The translations under genes and the position numbers were made by a program. From Opitutales bacterium (lineage in GTDB: Bacteria; Verrucomicrobiota; Verrucomicrobiia; Opitutales; JABSRG01), in the NCBI GenBank assembly GCA_028280845.1, contig JANQKZ010000038.1, positions 62,001 to 126,000 of the forward strand: a stretch of DNA of 64,000 nucleotides, read 5' to 3'. This document shows, piece by piece, positions 8,621-17,457 of the stretch; the stretch's first letter is position 1; every line of letters begins with the position of its first letter. The notes beneath the pieces were generated by a model that was not told where the DNA came from, made no database searches, and worked only from the letters and a program-made list of their open reading frames with translations.

Positions 8621-9934
8621 TCAGGGTTCAAATATTCGGAAGACGACCGGATTCTCTAATACGATGCTGCGCAATCGCTTGAATTTCCGCTTCATGTTTT
8701 GAATGGCCGCCTCATCGGTCATATGTGTGGTCAGATAAAGCGATGCCGCATCCACCTCTTCATCCGGAAGCTGGTTGACCGTAGCCACGCTGATCGACTC
8801 CTCACCCAGGATCGCGGTCAAACGGGCCAAGACCCCCGGCTGGTCCACCACCTTCAGGCGAATATAATATCGACTTTGGATATCTTCCAGTTTCGCCAGG
8901 GTCCGCTCCTGGCGAATCGGGGGTTGGCTGGTGCCTTCATGAATCGGAGCCCCCATCAGGGAGCGCACTCCATCGGCGATATCAGAAATCACCGAGCTTG
9001 CCGTGGCATCCTGTCCAGCCCCTCGCCCAATCATTACATTGGTGCCCACGACATCCCCATGGATGCTGACCGCATTGTAAACTTCATCCACATTAGCCAC
9101 GACCTCCTGGGTGGAGATCAAACTGGGAAGCACACTCACCGCGAGGTATTGGTCCGACCCCACGGTCTGGATCGAGGCGATCAATTTAATTTTATAGCCG
9201 AGCTCTCTGGCAACCTGGATATCCTGCAGGCGAATATCTCGAATTCCATCTACCAGCATCTGGGACAATTTCACCCACTTTCCATGAGCCAGGTAGGTCA
9301 GGATCACGGACTTATGTGCCGCATCAACCCCATCGAGATCGAGGCTTTCATCTGCCTCCACATAGCCCAGCGAACGGGCATCATCAAGGGTCGCATCAAA
9401 GGAGATACCCTCTCGCTCCATCCGTGTCAGGATATAGTTGGACGTCCCATTGAGAATCCCGAAAATCAGGGGAAAACGATTCGCCACCAGGCCTTCCTGG
9501 ATCGCTTTAATGACGGGGATCCCACCGGCCACACTCGCTTCAAAGAAGTAATGTCCCCCGCCCTGCTGAGCTGCCTTGAACAGGCGGTCTCCGTGGCTAC
9601 AGATCAGGGCCTTGTTGGCGGTGACAACCGTCTTACCCAATTTGAAAGCAAGCTCGGTCAAAGCCCTCGCCTCATCGGTGCCTCCCATAAGCTCGCATAC
9701 TATGTCGACCTTGGGATCCCTCACGATGCTTTCCAGGTCATCGGTCAGGTTGCGCTTAGGAATCTTTACATCCCGCTTCTTGCCAAGGTTTTTCACTCCT
9801 GCTTTAACGAGGTTCAACGACACACCCATGCGGGATTCCAATGCCTCCCGATTTGAGGCAATGTGTTTCCAGACTCCCTGCCCCACGGTTCCAAAGCCGA
9901 GGAGGCCGATTCCAATTTGCTTTTCTTCAGGCAT
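8621..9934 (-). CDS. hom: Homoserine dehydrogenase
   Basis: Reduces aspartate semialdehyde to homoserine with NAD(P)H. 437 residues: Rossmann motif GLLGFGTVGQGVW (9-21), the ANKALI segment, the catalytic-domain signatures GGIPVIKAI, GILNGTSNYILTRM and EADESLDLDGVDAAHK, and a C-terminal ACT domain (about 360-435, starting near VVDQPGVLARL) for feedback by threonine. Its substrate is supplied by lysC next door and by asd some 16 kb away. Confidence 0.95.
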   Translation of the reverse strand: MPEEKQIGIGLLGFGTVGQGVWKHIASNREALESRMGVSLNLVKAGVKNLGKKRDVKIPKRNLTDDLESIVRDPKVDIVCELMGGTDEARALTELAFKLGKTVVTANKALICSHGDRLFKAAQQGGGHYFFEASVAGGIPVIKAIQEGLVANRFPLIFGILNGTSNYILTRMEREGISFDATLDDARSLGYVEADESLDLDGVDAAHKSVILTYLAHGKWVKLSQMLVDGIRDIRLQDIQVARELGYKIKLIASIQTVGSDQYLAVSVLPSLISTQEVVANVDEVYNAVSIHGDVVGTNVMIGRGAGQDATASSVISDIADGVRSLMGAPIHEGTSQPPIRQERTLAKLEDIQSRYYIRLKVVDQPGVLARLTAILGEESISVATVNQLPDEEVDAASLYLTTHMTDEAAIQNMKRKFKRLRSIVLENPVVFRIFEP

Positions 9935-9961
9935 GGATAAGTCGTAATTAAGCGCTATTTA

Positions 9962-10570
9962 CTATTTTCGGGTAAACCGGTTTTCCTCACCTTTAATGAG
10001 ACGAACGATATTCGCATGGTGGCGGGCAACGATGAGGATTCCCAGGGCGAGGTTGAAATAGAATTCACCTATATGATCCTGGAAAAACCAGGCAGAAATC
10101 GGGAGACTCAGGCCTAAGAGGATAGATGCCAGCGAGACATAGCGGGTCGAATAAAAGGTCACCACCCAGACGATGACTCCAATCAGGATGACATAGGGCT
10201 CCATCGCCAGCAGTCCCCCAATGGCTGTCGCGACTCCCTTGCCGCCACGCAGTTTGAGGAAAACCGAAAAACTATGCCCCAGGATGGCCCCGGTCAGTCC
10301 AAGGATAGGATACAAGAGCTGCAGCCCACTTTCACCCGTAAAGACCAGGCTCGGCCACCCTGCCGCCACAAAGCCTTTAAGGAAATCGAGAAAGAAAACC
10401 GTATAGCCCGGCCCCTTCCCAAGCGTCCTCAATACATTGGTGGCACCGGGATTACCGCTGCCGGCCTTGAAGATATCGACCCCTTTCAGCCGGGAAATGA
10501 TGACAGCGAAGGATATAGAGCCGAGCACATACCCGGCTCCCAAAACCAGAAAGGCAAAGGGAATATCCAT
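9962..10570 (-). CDS. plsY: Glycerol-3-phosphate acyltransferase (acyl-phosphate type)
   Basis: Inner-membrane enzyme that transfers an acyl group from acyl-phosphate to glycerol-3-phosphate, the first step of phospholipid synthesis. 202 residues, normal for PlsY, with about five to six transmembrane helices and the three family loops: GSISFAVIIS, GSGNPGATNVLRTLGK and LRGGKGVATAIGG. It is placed between serA (44 bases) and hom (27 bases) in an otherwise amino-acid operon, so expression of membrane and amino-acid synthesis may be linked. Confidence 0.95.
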   Translation of the reverse strand: MDIPFAFLVLGAGYVLGSISFAVIISRLKGVDIFKAGSGNPGATNVLRTLGKGPGYTVFFLDFLKGFVAAGWPSLVFTGESGLQLLYPILGLTGAILGHSFSVFLKLRGGKGVATAIGGLLAMEPYVILIGVIVWVVTFYSTRYVSLASILLGLSLPISAWFFQDHIGEFYFNLALGILIVARHHANIVRLIKGEENRFTRK

Positions 10571-10613
10571 CGCTACAGAGGGGCGGTAAGTCGTGGTTTC
10601 AAACGCCTCCCGC

Positions 10614-12206
10614 TTAGGGCTTGATGAGCGTGGCGTTCAGGATCCCTTCGCTTTGGCGTATTCGCTCAATCGTTTCGCTCGTCGGACAGGTGTCCAGTTC
10701 AAAAATAGCGAGTGCCGTCTCCGCCTCATGCGACCGGTGCAGGGAGAGATTAGCGATATTCAGCCGATCTTCTCCCAGGAGCGTTCCCAACTTTCCAACC
10801 ATACCGGGAGTGTCGGTGTTTTCCACCATCAAAAGACACCCCGTAGGCGTAATCTCGATGTCCCGCCCATTGACGTGGACCACACGCGGGGTATTGGCAT
10901 TGCCAATCAGGGTGCCTCGCACCACATACTCGGCGCCCGCCGGGCAAAGCGCACGCACTTCAATGAGCTCGCTGTAGTCCCTTTCCTGGGAACTTTTCGT
11001 GGTCTCTACCTGGATCCCCAGTCGCTTCAGTTTCAGGGGAGCGTTGACGTCGTTGACCTCGCTGCCGACAATTTCCAGCAGGTATCCTTTTTGAATGGCC
11101 CGGGTCAGCGGCATGGCATCCAGATCCACTATTTTGCCCCAGTAAGTGATGCGTAGTTTCTCCACCTGGTCTGGAGTGATTTGCTGAATAAAGGTGCCTA
11201 ATCGCGTGCCCAGATTCAAATAAGGCTGAAGGGCCTCCAGCGTCTTGGAATCAACCGTTGGAGCATTGATCGCGTTGCGAATTACCCCACCGCGCAAGGT
11301 CTCTACCACGGCTTCGGCAATTTGGATACCCACGCTTTCTTGGGCCTCCCGGGTCGATGCGCCTAAATGGGGTGACAGGACAATATTATCAAATTTCCGG
11401 AACGGGTGATCCTCGGCCAGGGGTTCTTCCTCGAATACATCCAGACCCGCAGCGGCAACTTTTCCCTCATCCAGGGCTTTAACCAGAGCGGCTTCTTTGA
11501 TGATTCCCCCACGCGCCACGTTGAATATCCGCACACCATCCTTCATCTTGGAAAAGGCAGTCTCGTCGATCATGTATTTCGTGCCTTCCGTCAGAGGCAT
11601 GTGGACGGTGATGTAATCGGCCCGAGGTAGTGCCGTTTCCAGATCCGCCATTTCCACATCCAGGGATTTTGCCCGGGTTTCCGTCAGATAAGGGTCTACC
11701 GCCAAAACGACCATGCCAAAAGCCTGGGCCCGGCGAGCAACCTCGGTCCCGATCCGCCCCATTCCGATAATGAGCAGGGTTTTCCGATAAACTTCCGTCC
11801 CTGCAAAGCCTTTGCGGTTCCACTCTCCCGCTACCATCGACGCATGCGCCCTTGGCAACGGCCGGGTTCCGCAAAGGATGTGGGTAAAGGTAAGTTCGGC
11901 CGTGGCGATGGTATTTCCCTCTGGCGCGTTCATGACGACGACCCCCTTCTCTGTAGCAAATTCCACATCAATGTTGTCTACGCCGACCCCGGCTCGACCG
12001 ACCACTTTCAGCGTTTTGGTTTCGTCCATGGTCTCCCGGGTCACCTTGGATTCACTGCGCACAATGATGGCCTGAGCCTCATTAGCCAAAGCCGCCAATT
12101 GCGCAGGCTCAGATCCAAAGGCTTCCACTACTTCAATGTCGTCCTGGCTGCGCAGGTATTCAATTCCTACCGGTGCGATACGATCGGCTACGATGATCTT
12201 AAACAT
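10614..12206 (-). CDS. serA: D-3-phosphoglycerate dehydrogenase
   Basis: First enzyme of serine synthesis from 3-phosphoglycerate. ATG 12206 (MFKIIVADRIAPVG) gives 530 residues, the standard long-form length; an upstream in-frame extension to 12257 has no family support. Motifs: NAD-binding GMGRIGTEVARR, catalytic-region VARGGIIKE and LSPHLGASTREAQ, an intervening allosteric substrate-binding (ASB) domain, and a C-terminal ACT domain (NTDTPGMVGKLGTLLG) that binds serine in studied enzymes. It appears to be the first gene of the minus-strand operon that runs through cimA; the upstream region holds a strong palindrome. Confidence 0.96.
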   Translation of the reverse strand: MFKIIVADRIAPVGIEYLRSQDDIEVVEAFGSEPAQLAALANEAQAIIVRSESKVTRETMDETKTLKVVGRAGVGVDNIDVEFATEKGVVVMNAPEGNTIATAELTFTHILCGTRPLPRAHASMVAGEWNRKGFAGTEVYRKTLLIIGMGRIGTEVARRAQAFGMVVLAVDPYLTETRAKSLDVEMADLETALPRADYITVHMPLTEGTKYMIDETAFSKMKDGVRIFNVARGGIIKEAALVKALDEGKVAAAGLDVFEEEPLAEDHPFRKFDNIVLSPHLGASTREAQESVGIQIAEAVVETLRGGVIRNAINAPTVDSKTLEALQPYLNLGTRLGTFIQQITPDQVEKLRITYWGKIVDLDAMPLTRAIQKGYLLEIVGSEVNDVNAPLKLKRLGIQVETTKSSQERDYSELIEVRALCPAGAEYVVRGTLIGNANTPRVVHVNGRDIEITPTGCLLMVENTDTPGMVGKLGTLLGEDRLNIANLSLHRSHEAETALAIFELDTCPTSETIERIRQSEGILNATLIKP

Positions 12207-12328
12207 GGTCAGTCTTTCGGTCAGTTTGTGAAAAGGGAGATTCAGTAACGATGCCACCGCCTAGCCAAGTGGATTTTTCCAATTTTCGCATTTTTCTAAC
12301 GGATTTCTCATATTCCTCATGCAATCTC

Positions 12329-12355
12329 GGGCTCTACCTAAATTTAGGTAGGCCC
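12329..12355. promoter_or_regulatory. Palindrome upstream of serA (operator or hairpin)
   Basis: CTACCTAAATTTAGGTAG (12334-12351) is a perfect 18-base palindrome, flanked by GGGC (12329-12332) and GCCC (12352-12355), which lengthen the pairing. It lies 123 bases upstream of the serA ATG. It could bind a dimeric regulator or fold as an RNA hairpin on either strand. No T-run follows closely. Confidence 0.6.
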
Positions 12356-12431
12356 TTAGGTTTTCCCCTTATCCTCTTTGGTAATACTAGTTCTACTAAT
12401 CGGCTTGTGGCCAGGAACGAGGGTAAAATTA

Positions 12432-12469
12432 GGTTTCGTGGGTTCCCCTGCTTCACGAAGCCTTTTTTT
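12432..12469 (+). terminator. Terminator-like hairpin in the leader of the hydrolase gene
   Basis: GGTTTCGTG (12432-12440) pairs with CACGAAGCC (12454-12462), with one G-U pair, and is followed by seven T residues. It points along the plus strand but precedes, rather than follows, the gene at 12512. It could therefore end a small RNA starting near the palindrome at 12329, or act as a leader attenuator. Confidence 0.6.
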
Positions 12470-12511
12470 GTTTCCTCTGGAACGAATACGGGTCATGTAT
12501 CCGGGTCTGGG

Positions 12512-13492
12512 ATGAAAAAGTGGCTCAAATTTACTGTCTACGGCATAGCCGCTAGCCTTGCGCTCATGATTGCTTTCCTGTTACTCGGTCCTCGACCTCG
12601 GGTAGAGCCCGTTACTGCCCTGCCTTCACTTCCGGAAAATTGGCAAAACATCCACCTAGAGGATAAACGTCTGCACCCCGATCTGCGGCCAGACACCGAG
12701 AAGCGCATTCTCTGGATTGACCCCCGGACAAAAGCCAAAACGAGGCTGTCTCTGGTTTTCTTTCATGGCTATTCTGCCAGCCGGGATGAAATCAATCCGA
12801 TCCTCCAGCGAGTCGGAAAAGAACTCGGGGCTAATATCTACTTCAGCCGTCTTCCCGGTCATGGAATTCCAGGCGATGCCATGGGACAAACCGACGTCCA
12901 ACATTGGGTAGAGGAAGGATTACTCGGCTGGCAATTCGGGAAAGCCCTGGGAGATAAAGTGGTTCTCGTCGGGGTATCTACGGGATCCACCCTGGCTACT
13001 TGGCTATCCTTTCAGGATCACTTGGGAGTAGATCCTCATGGCCTTATACTGGTTGCGCCCAATTACGGCCCCAAAGATCCAAGATCTGAGTTGATGGTCT
13101 TATCCGGAGCCCGGGTCTGGGCCCCAATCCTCGGGGGAACGATGAGGAGCTGGCCGGCCGACGACGCGGAATCCCTTCGCATTTGGACCAACCCTCATCC
13201 CACTGTTTCAGTCATTCCCATGATGGCACTGGTCGTCCATACGCGCCGCCTCCCCTTTGACCAAGCCAATGACCCCGCCCTTTTCGTCTACTCGGAAAAT
13301 GACACCGTCGTGGAAGCCACATTAACTCATGGAGTCTACGGGGAATGGCCCGACGCCCTGAAGGAGCGATGGATGATTGAGCTTCCGGACCCTCACAATA
13401 ATCACAACATTTTAGGAGATCTGCGGTCACCGGAAAAAACGGACGAAGCTGTCGAGCGTTTCACCACCTTTATTCGGCAACTCGAAAACTAA
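12512..13492 (+). CDS. Membrane-anchored alpha/beta hydrolase
   Basis: 326 residues from ATG 12512, chosen because it directly precedes a lysine-rich start and a hydrophobic anchor (about residues 8-27). Alpha/beta hydrolase fold: oxyanion segment FFHGYSASRDE, nucleophile elbow GVSTGS with S156, an acid strand near YSENDTVVE and a histidine in DPHNNHNIL. The catalytic domain is probably on the outer face of the inner membrane. The substrate is unknown; lysophospholipase/carboxylesterase-like enzymes are the nearest general class. It stands alone, 62 bases before ffh. Confidence 0.8.
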   Translation: MKKWLKFTVYGIAASLALMIAFLLLGPRPRVEPVTALPSLPENWQNIHLEDKRLHPDLRPDTEKRILWIDPRTKAKTRLSLVFFHGYSASRDEINPILQRVGKELGANIYFSRLPGHGIPGDAMGQTDVQHWVEEGLLGWQFGKALGDKVVLVGVSTGSTLATWLSFQDHLGVDPHGLILVAPNYGPKDPRSELMVLSGARVWAPILGGTMRSWPADDAESLRIWTNPHPTVSVIPMMALVVHTRRLPFDQANDPALFVYSENDTVVEATLTHGVYGEWPDALKERWMIELPDPHNNHNILGDLRSPEKTDEAVERFTTFIRQLEN

Positions 13493-13554
13493 AAACGTTC
13501 CTTGTTTTTACCCTCTACCCGAGGTAGGAGTATCTGTTTTTTCTATCGGGACCT

Positions 13555-14910
13555 ATGTTTGAAAGTCTAACAGATCGCTTGGGATCCGCCCTGCGGAATT
13601 TACGTGGAGTCGGGAAACTAACCGAAGACAACATGGGCGAGGCCCTGAAGGAGGTTCGCCAGGCCCTGCTCTCCGCGGATGTCCACTTCAAGGTGGCGCG
13701 CCAATTTATTGAGAAGGTCAAAGAAGACTGCATCGGGCAAGACGTGCTGAAGAATGTCACGCCCGGCCAACAGATCGTAAAAATCATCAATGACCGTCTG
13801 GTTGAGTTACTCGGGGAAGGAACTGCTCACCTGTCCGAAAATCGCCCCCTGAAAATCATGATGGTCGGCTTACATGGTTCGGGAAAAACCACGACCTCTG
13901 CCAAGTTGGCCAAACACCTTTCATCGAAAGGCCTTCACCCCGCCCTCGTCGCCTGTGATGTCTACCGACCTGCTGCTATCGACCAGCTGGAAACCCTCGC
14001 CGATCAGGGCCAATTCAGCTTCTACGCTGACCGCAATTCCAAGGATGTCCCGAAGATTGGGAAATACGGGTTGAAATCCGCCACTGAAGCCGGTGCTTCC
14101 GCTATCATTTTCGATACCGCAGGGCGCTTGCAGATTGACCAAGACCTGATCGAAGAAGTCAAACGGCTGCGTTCCACCATTCAACCGGACGAAGTGTTCC
14201 TGGTGGGAGATAGCGCACTGGGCCAGGAAGCCGTTAATGTGGCCAAGCATTTCCATGAAGCTGTCGACCTCACCGGCATCATCCTCACCAAGCTCGATGG
14301 AGATGCCCGCGGGGGTGCGGCTCTCTCCATGAAAGAAATCACAGGAGTGCCCATCAAGTTCATGGGAGTGGGTGAAAAAATGGACGACCTTGAGGTTTTT
14401 CACCCCGACCGGATGGCCTCCCGAATCCTTGGCATGGGGGATGTCGTCTCGCTGGTCGAGAAAGCCCAGGAAACCATCGAGGAGGATGAAGCGGAGAAAA
14501 TGGCGGAAAAAATGCGCCGGGCCGACTTCAACCTCGAGGACTTTCTCCAGCAGATGAAACAGATTAAAAAAATGGGATCCATCGGTTCCCTCATGGGAAT
14601 GTTGCCGGGAATGAACGGAGTGGAAATCGGAGACAATGAGGAACGTCAGATGCGCCGGACGGAGGCCATTATCCTTTCTATGACCATGAAAGAGCGCCAA
14701 AACCCTAAGATCCTTAATGGTCGCCGTCGAATGCGAATCGCCAGGGGCTCCGGAGTGGAAGTCCGGGAGGTCAATCAACTCCTCAAACAGTTTGGCATGA
14801 TGAAGAAAATGATGAAATCCATGCAGGGTGCGAAGGGGAAAAAGATGATGAAGCGAATGCAGGCCATGGGGGGCGGAGGGGGATTCCCCGGTGGCATGCC
14901 TAAGTTCTAG
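13555..14910 (+). CDS. ffh: Signal recognition particle protein Ffh
   Basis: GTPase that binds 4.5S RNA and signal sequences to target membrane proteins. 451 residues with the full N-G-M order: four-helix N domain, G domain with [10 protein letters not shown] (105-114), DTAGRLQID and [10 protein letters not shown], and a methionine-rich M domain from about 310 that carries [10 protein letters not shown], the RNA-binding motif. The tail is rich in Met, Lys and Gly ([20 protein letters not shown]). The SRP RNA gene is not seen nearby. Confidence 0.97.
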   Translation: MFESLTDRLGSALRNLRGVGKLTEDNMGEALKEVRQALLSADVHFKVARQFIEKVKEDCIGQDVLKNVTPGQQIVKIINDRLVELLGEGTAHLSENRPLKIMMVGLHGSGKTTTSAKLAKHLSSKGLHPALVACDVYRPAAIDQLETLADQGQFSFYADRNSKDVPKIGKYGLKSATEAGASAIIFDTAGRLQIDQDLIEEVKRLRSTIQPDEVFLVGDSALGQEAVNVAKHFHEAVDLTGIILTKLDGDARGGAALSMKEITGVPIKFMGVGEKMDDLEVFHPDRMASRILGMGDVVSLVEKAQETIEEDEAEKMAEKMRRADFNLEDFLQQMKQIKKMGSIGSLMGMLPGMNGVEIGDNEERQMRRTEAIILSMTMKERQNPKILNGRRRMRIARGSGVEVREVNQLLKQFGMMKKMMKSMQGAKGKKMMKRMQAMGGGGGFPGGMPKF

Positions 14911-14958
14911 GCAAGCCCTTCCATCTCGATACGATAGCAATTACTCACTTTGATTCCC

Positions 14959-16071
14959 ATGAAGATCGGTGTTCCCACTGAAATTAAAACCTTAGAAAAT
15001 CGGGTGTCCGTCCTTCCCGGTGGTGTTGAAGTATTAGTTCAGGACGGTCACGAGGTTGTCGTTCAGGCTGGTGCAGGCCTGGGCAGTGGGTACCTGGACG
15101 AAGCCTACGCAGAGGCCGGTGCTACCCTGCTCGATTCAGCCGAAGCCATTTTTGAGCAGGCCGATATGATCGTGAAAGTAAAGGAACCTCTGGAGCCTGA
15201 ATACGACCTTATCCGCAAAGACCAGATTGTCTTCACCTACTTCCATTTTGCGGCTAGCGAGCCCCTCACCCGGGCCATGATACGTTCCGGATGCACCGCC
15301 ATCGCCTATGAAACGATCGAAACGGCGAATGGCCACCTCCCCCTCCTCACTCCCATGAGTGAAGTTGCGGGTCGTATGGCGGTCCAACAAGCGGCAAAAT
15401 ATTTAGAAAAAGAATGTGGAGGTAAAGGAAAACTCCTTGGCGGAGTCCCCGGGGTGGAACCAGCCGTGGTCATCATTCTGGGTGGCGGGGTCGTTGGCAC
15501 CAACGCCGCTAAAATTGCTGCCGGTATGGGAGCTGATGTCACCCTGCTCGATATCAGCCTCGATCGTCTGCGCTACCTGGACGATGTCATGCCCAAAAAT
15601 GTAAAGCTGGTCATGTCCAATCCCGCCAACGTTCGCTCCCTCGCGGAGCGGGCAGACGCTATCCTGGGTTGCGTGCTCGTTCCCGGGGGGAAAGCACCTA
15701 AGCTCGTCTCCCGCGACATGCTGGGCCTGATGCAACCAGGTACCGTTTTAGTAGATGTCGCGATCGACCAGGGAGGTGCGTTCGAAACATCCAGACCTAC
15801 CACCCATGACGAGCCTGTCTATGAGGTCGACGGTATCTTGCATTACTGCGTGGCCAATATGCCTGGAGCGGTTCCCGTCACCTCTACCAGGGCTTTGACG
15901 AACGCCACCTTCCCCTATCTGCGCAAAATGGCCAACCAGGGTTGGCTCGTCCTGGCCCGAACCAATGCTGGCTTCGCCATGGGACTGAATGTCATTAACG
16001 GGCAGGTCACCTATAAGGCCGTAGCCCAGGCTTTTGATCTTCCCCATACCCTCCTCAGCGACCTGTTGTAA
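14959..16071 (+). CDS. ald: Alanine dehydrogenase
   Basis: NAD-dependent interconversion of alanine with pyruvate and ammonia. ATG 14959 (MKIGVPTEIKTLENRVSV) gives 370 residues, the exact family size; a TTG three codons upstream is unlikely. Substrate and catalytic residues match characterised enzymes: R15, K75 (VKVKEP) and H96 (FHFAAS). The NAD-binding loop is ILGGGVVGTNAA (about 173-184) and the family signature MPGAVPVTST follows. Transcribed with or just after ffh (48 bases apart) and convergent with the ABC exporter genes. Confidence 0.96.
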   Translation: MKIGVPTEIKTLENRVSVLPGGVEVLVQDGHEVVVQAGAGLGSGYLDEAYAEAGATLLDSAEAIFEQADMIVKVKEPLEPEYDLIRKDQIVFTYFHFAASEPLTRAMIRSGCTAIAYETIETANGHLPLLTPMSEVAGRMAVQQAAKYLEKECGGKGKLLGGVPGVEPAVVIILGGGVVGTNAAKIAAGMGADVTLLDISLDRLRYLDDVMPKNVKLVMSNPANVRSLAERADAILGCVLVPGGKAPKLVSRDMLGLMQPGTVLVDVAIDQGGAFETSRPTTHDEPVYEVDGILHYCVANMPGAVPVTSTRALTNATFPYLRKMANQGWLVLARTNAGFAMGLNVINGQVTYKAVAQAFDLPHTLLSDLL

Positions 16072-16081
16072 AAACTACGTG

Positions 16082-17455
16082 TCAGGAAAACAGGTCACCC
16101 ACCCGGAACCGCCAGGTGGAGATCGCCATAACGATGGTAATGATGATCAGGAGCATCCCAAGGTATGGGAGAGCTCCCACCAATCCTGCCTGGTTCCATA
16201 ACACCTGTTGAAAGCCTTCTACAGCCCAGTAAACCAGAGTGAATTTGCTCAGGGTTTGCACCCAATCCGGCATCAACGAAACCGGAAACCAGGCCCCTCC
16301 AACGGCACTCATGGTGAGGACCAGCATAGTCCCAAAGCCGTTGGCTTGGGCCGCTGTTTTAGAAATGCTGCTGAGGAACATACCAAAGGCGGTACAGGAT
16401 GCCCCCACTACCAGGCTGACCACCGCCAGTGGTACAATGAAAGGAAAGACCTCAACCCCAAACATCGCCCACCCTGCAACAAAACAGAAAACCAGTTGGG
16501 ATAAACCAATCAGGGTCAAATGCACAAACTTGCTATACAGGATCAAGTCACGGGAGACAGGTCCGGAAAACAGACGATGGAAGATAGAGGCTTTCTTCTC
16601 ATCAAACAACGAACTGGCTGCCCCCGTCATGGAAAACAGGAGAAACATGACGGCCCACCCTGCAATTAAGCGTGTGGCTTGCGGGTTTCTGACGTCCTGC
16701 CCTACCAGTTGTTCGTCTTTGATTTCAAACAGGCTTCCGACCATATCCCCCATTTGCTCGCCCACGGATTCCATCGATTGCAGCTCTTCACCCGGCTCGG
16801 GAGCCATCAGAAATTGCATGGGATTCCCTTCAGCCACTTCTTCCCGCACCACGTCGATATCCATCTCAAAGATCTCGCTGACTGCCTCAGCTATCTTCGT
16901 GTTAAACAGGTCAAAGTCCTCCTGTGTGAACACCCCGCTCATCTCCCCTCGCAAGGTTTCAATCAACAGCAACGGGTATTCCTTGAAGAGATTCATTGTC
17001 AAGAGACCCCGAACCATCTGGTCCTCCACCTGGTTTTTGGGGTTATTCAACAAGATCATCTTCAGCCCGGGGGCCACCCCGGTGGCGTCAGGTGGAAAGA
17101 CCAATGCGAAGTTTACCCGGTTACGAAGGATCCAGTCGCGCGCGTCGTCCTCGGAAAACTTTACCCACGTGTCGGCTTCAGTTTGCTTCTGGGTCCATAG
17201 TCGCAAGCCATCGTGCTTCGCCATCTTTTCGATAAGGGCCTCAATAAGCGGATCCTCGCTTTGATTGACCACGATTACCGCAGGACCGGTCGGCCCGTTA
17301 TCCTCACCGGCCACTCCGTCCCTTCCACCTACGCCGAGGACCGAACCAAAGAGAAAGATGACCAAAAGCGGCAGCGCATAAGTCAGCATCACGGCGACTT
17401 TGTCCTTCAGGAACAAGGTCATATCCTTTTTGACGAGCTGTATCAGAATTCGCAT
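16082..17455 (-). CDS. ABC-2 type transporter permease
   Basis: 457 residues: one N-terminal transmembrane helix (about 22-42), a long extracytoplasmic region (about 45-255) and a block of about six C-terminal helices, the layout of ABC2_membrane_3/NatB-type exporter permeases. The external part contains acidic stretches and EEVAEGNPMQF. It lies 2 bases downstream of the ATPase gene, forming one export unit. The substrate cannot be deduced. Confidence 0.88.
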   Translation of the reverse strand: MRILIQLVKKDMTLFLKDKVAVMLTYALPLLVIFLFGSVLGVGGRDGVAGEDNGPTGPAVIVVNQSEDPLIEALIEKMAKHDGLRLWTQKQTEADTWVKFSEDDARDWILRNRVNFALVFPPDATGVAPGLKMILLNNPKNQVEDQMVRGLLTMNLFKEYPLLLIETLRGEMSGVFTQEDFDLFNTKIAEAVSEIFEMDIDVVREEVAEGNPMQFLMAPEPGEELQSMESVGEQMGDMVGSLFEIKDEQLVGQDVRNPQATRLIAGWAVMFLLFSMTGAASSLFDEKKASIFHRLFSGPVSRDLILYSKFVHLTLIGLSQLVFCFVAGWAMFGVEVFPFIVPLAVVSLVVGASCTAFGMFLSSISKTAAQANGFGTMLVLTMSAVGGAWFPVSLMPDWVQTLSKFTLVYWAVEGFQQVLWNQAGLVGALPYLGMLLIIITIVMAISTWRFRVGDLFS

Positions 17456-17457
17456 GG

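Larger units (their letters stand above)
12207..12511. other. Divergent intergenic region between serA and the hydrolase gene
   Basis: 305 bases without a convincing gene. It holds a perfect 18-base palindrome (12334-12351) and a plus-strand terminator-like hairpin (12432-12469), annotated separately. The open frame that crosses it on the plus strand is an artificial extension of the hydrolase gene: its translation before residue 88 looks non-coding and has no Shine-Dalgarno sequence. Promoters for both flanking genes must lie here. Confidence 0.7.

Noticed and set aside
8699-9856. Long open frame antisense to hom
   Set aside because: It mirrors a strongly supported gene, has an unnatural His/Arg-rich composition and no fold or ribosome site.
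12251-12511. N-terminal extension of the hydrolase frame
   Set aside because: The first 87 codons cross a palindrome and a terminator hairpin, lack a protein-like pattern and precede a good signal-anchor start at 12512.
13921-14940. Long open frame antisense to ffh
   Set aside because: The translation is low-complexity (His, Phe, Leu) and the sense gene has complete GTPase motifs.
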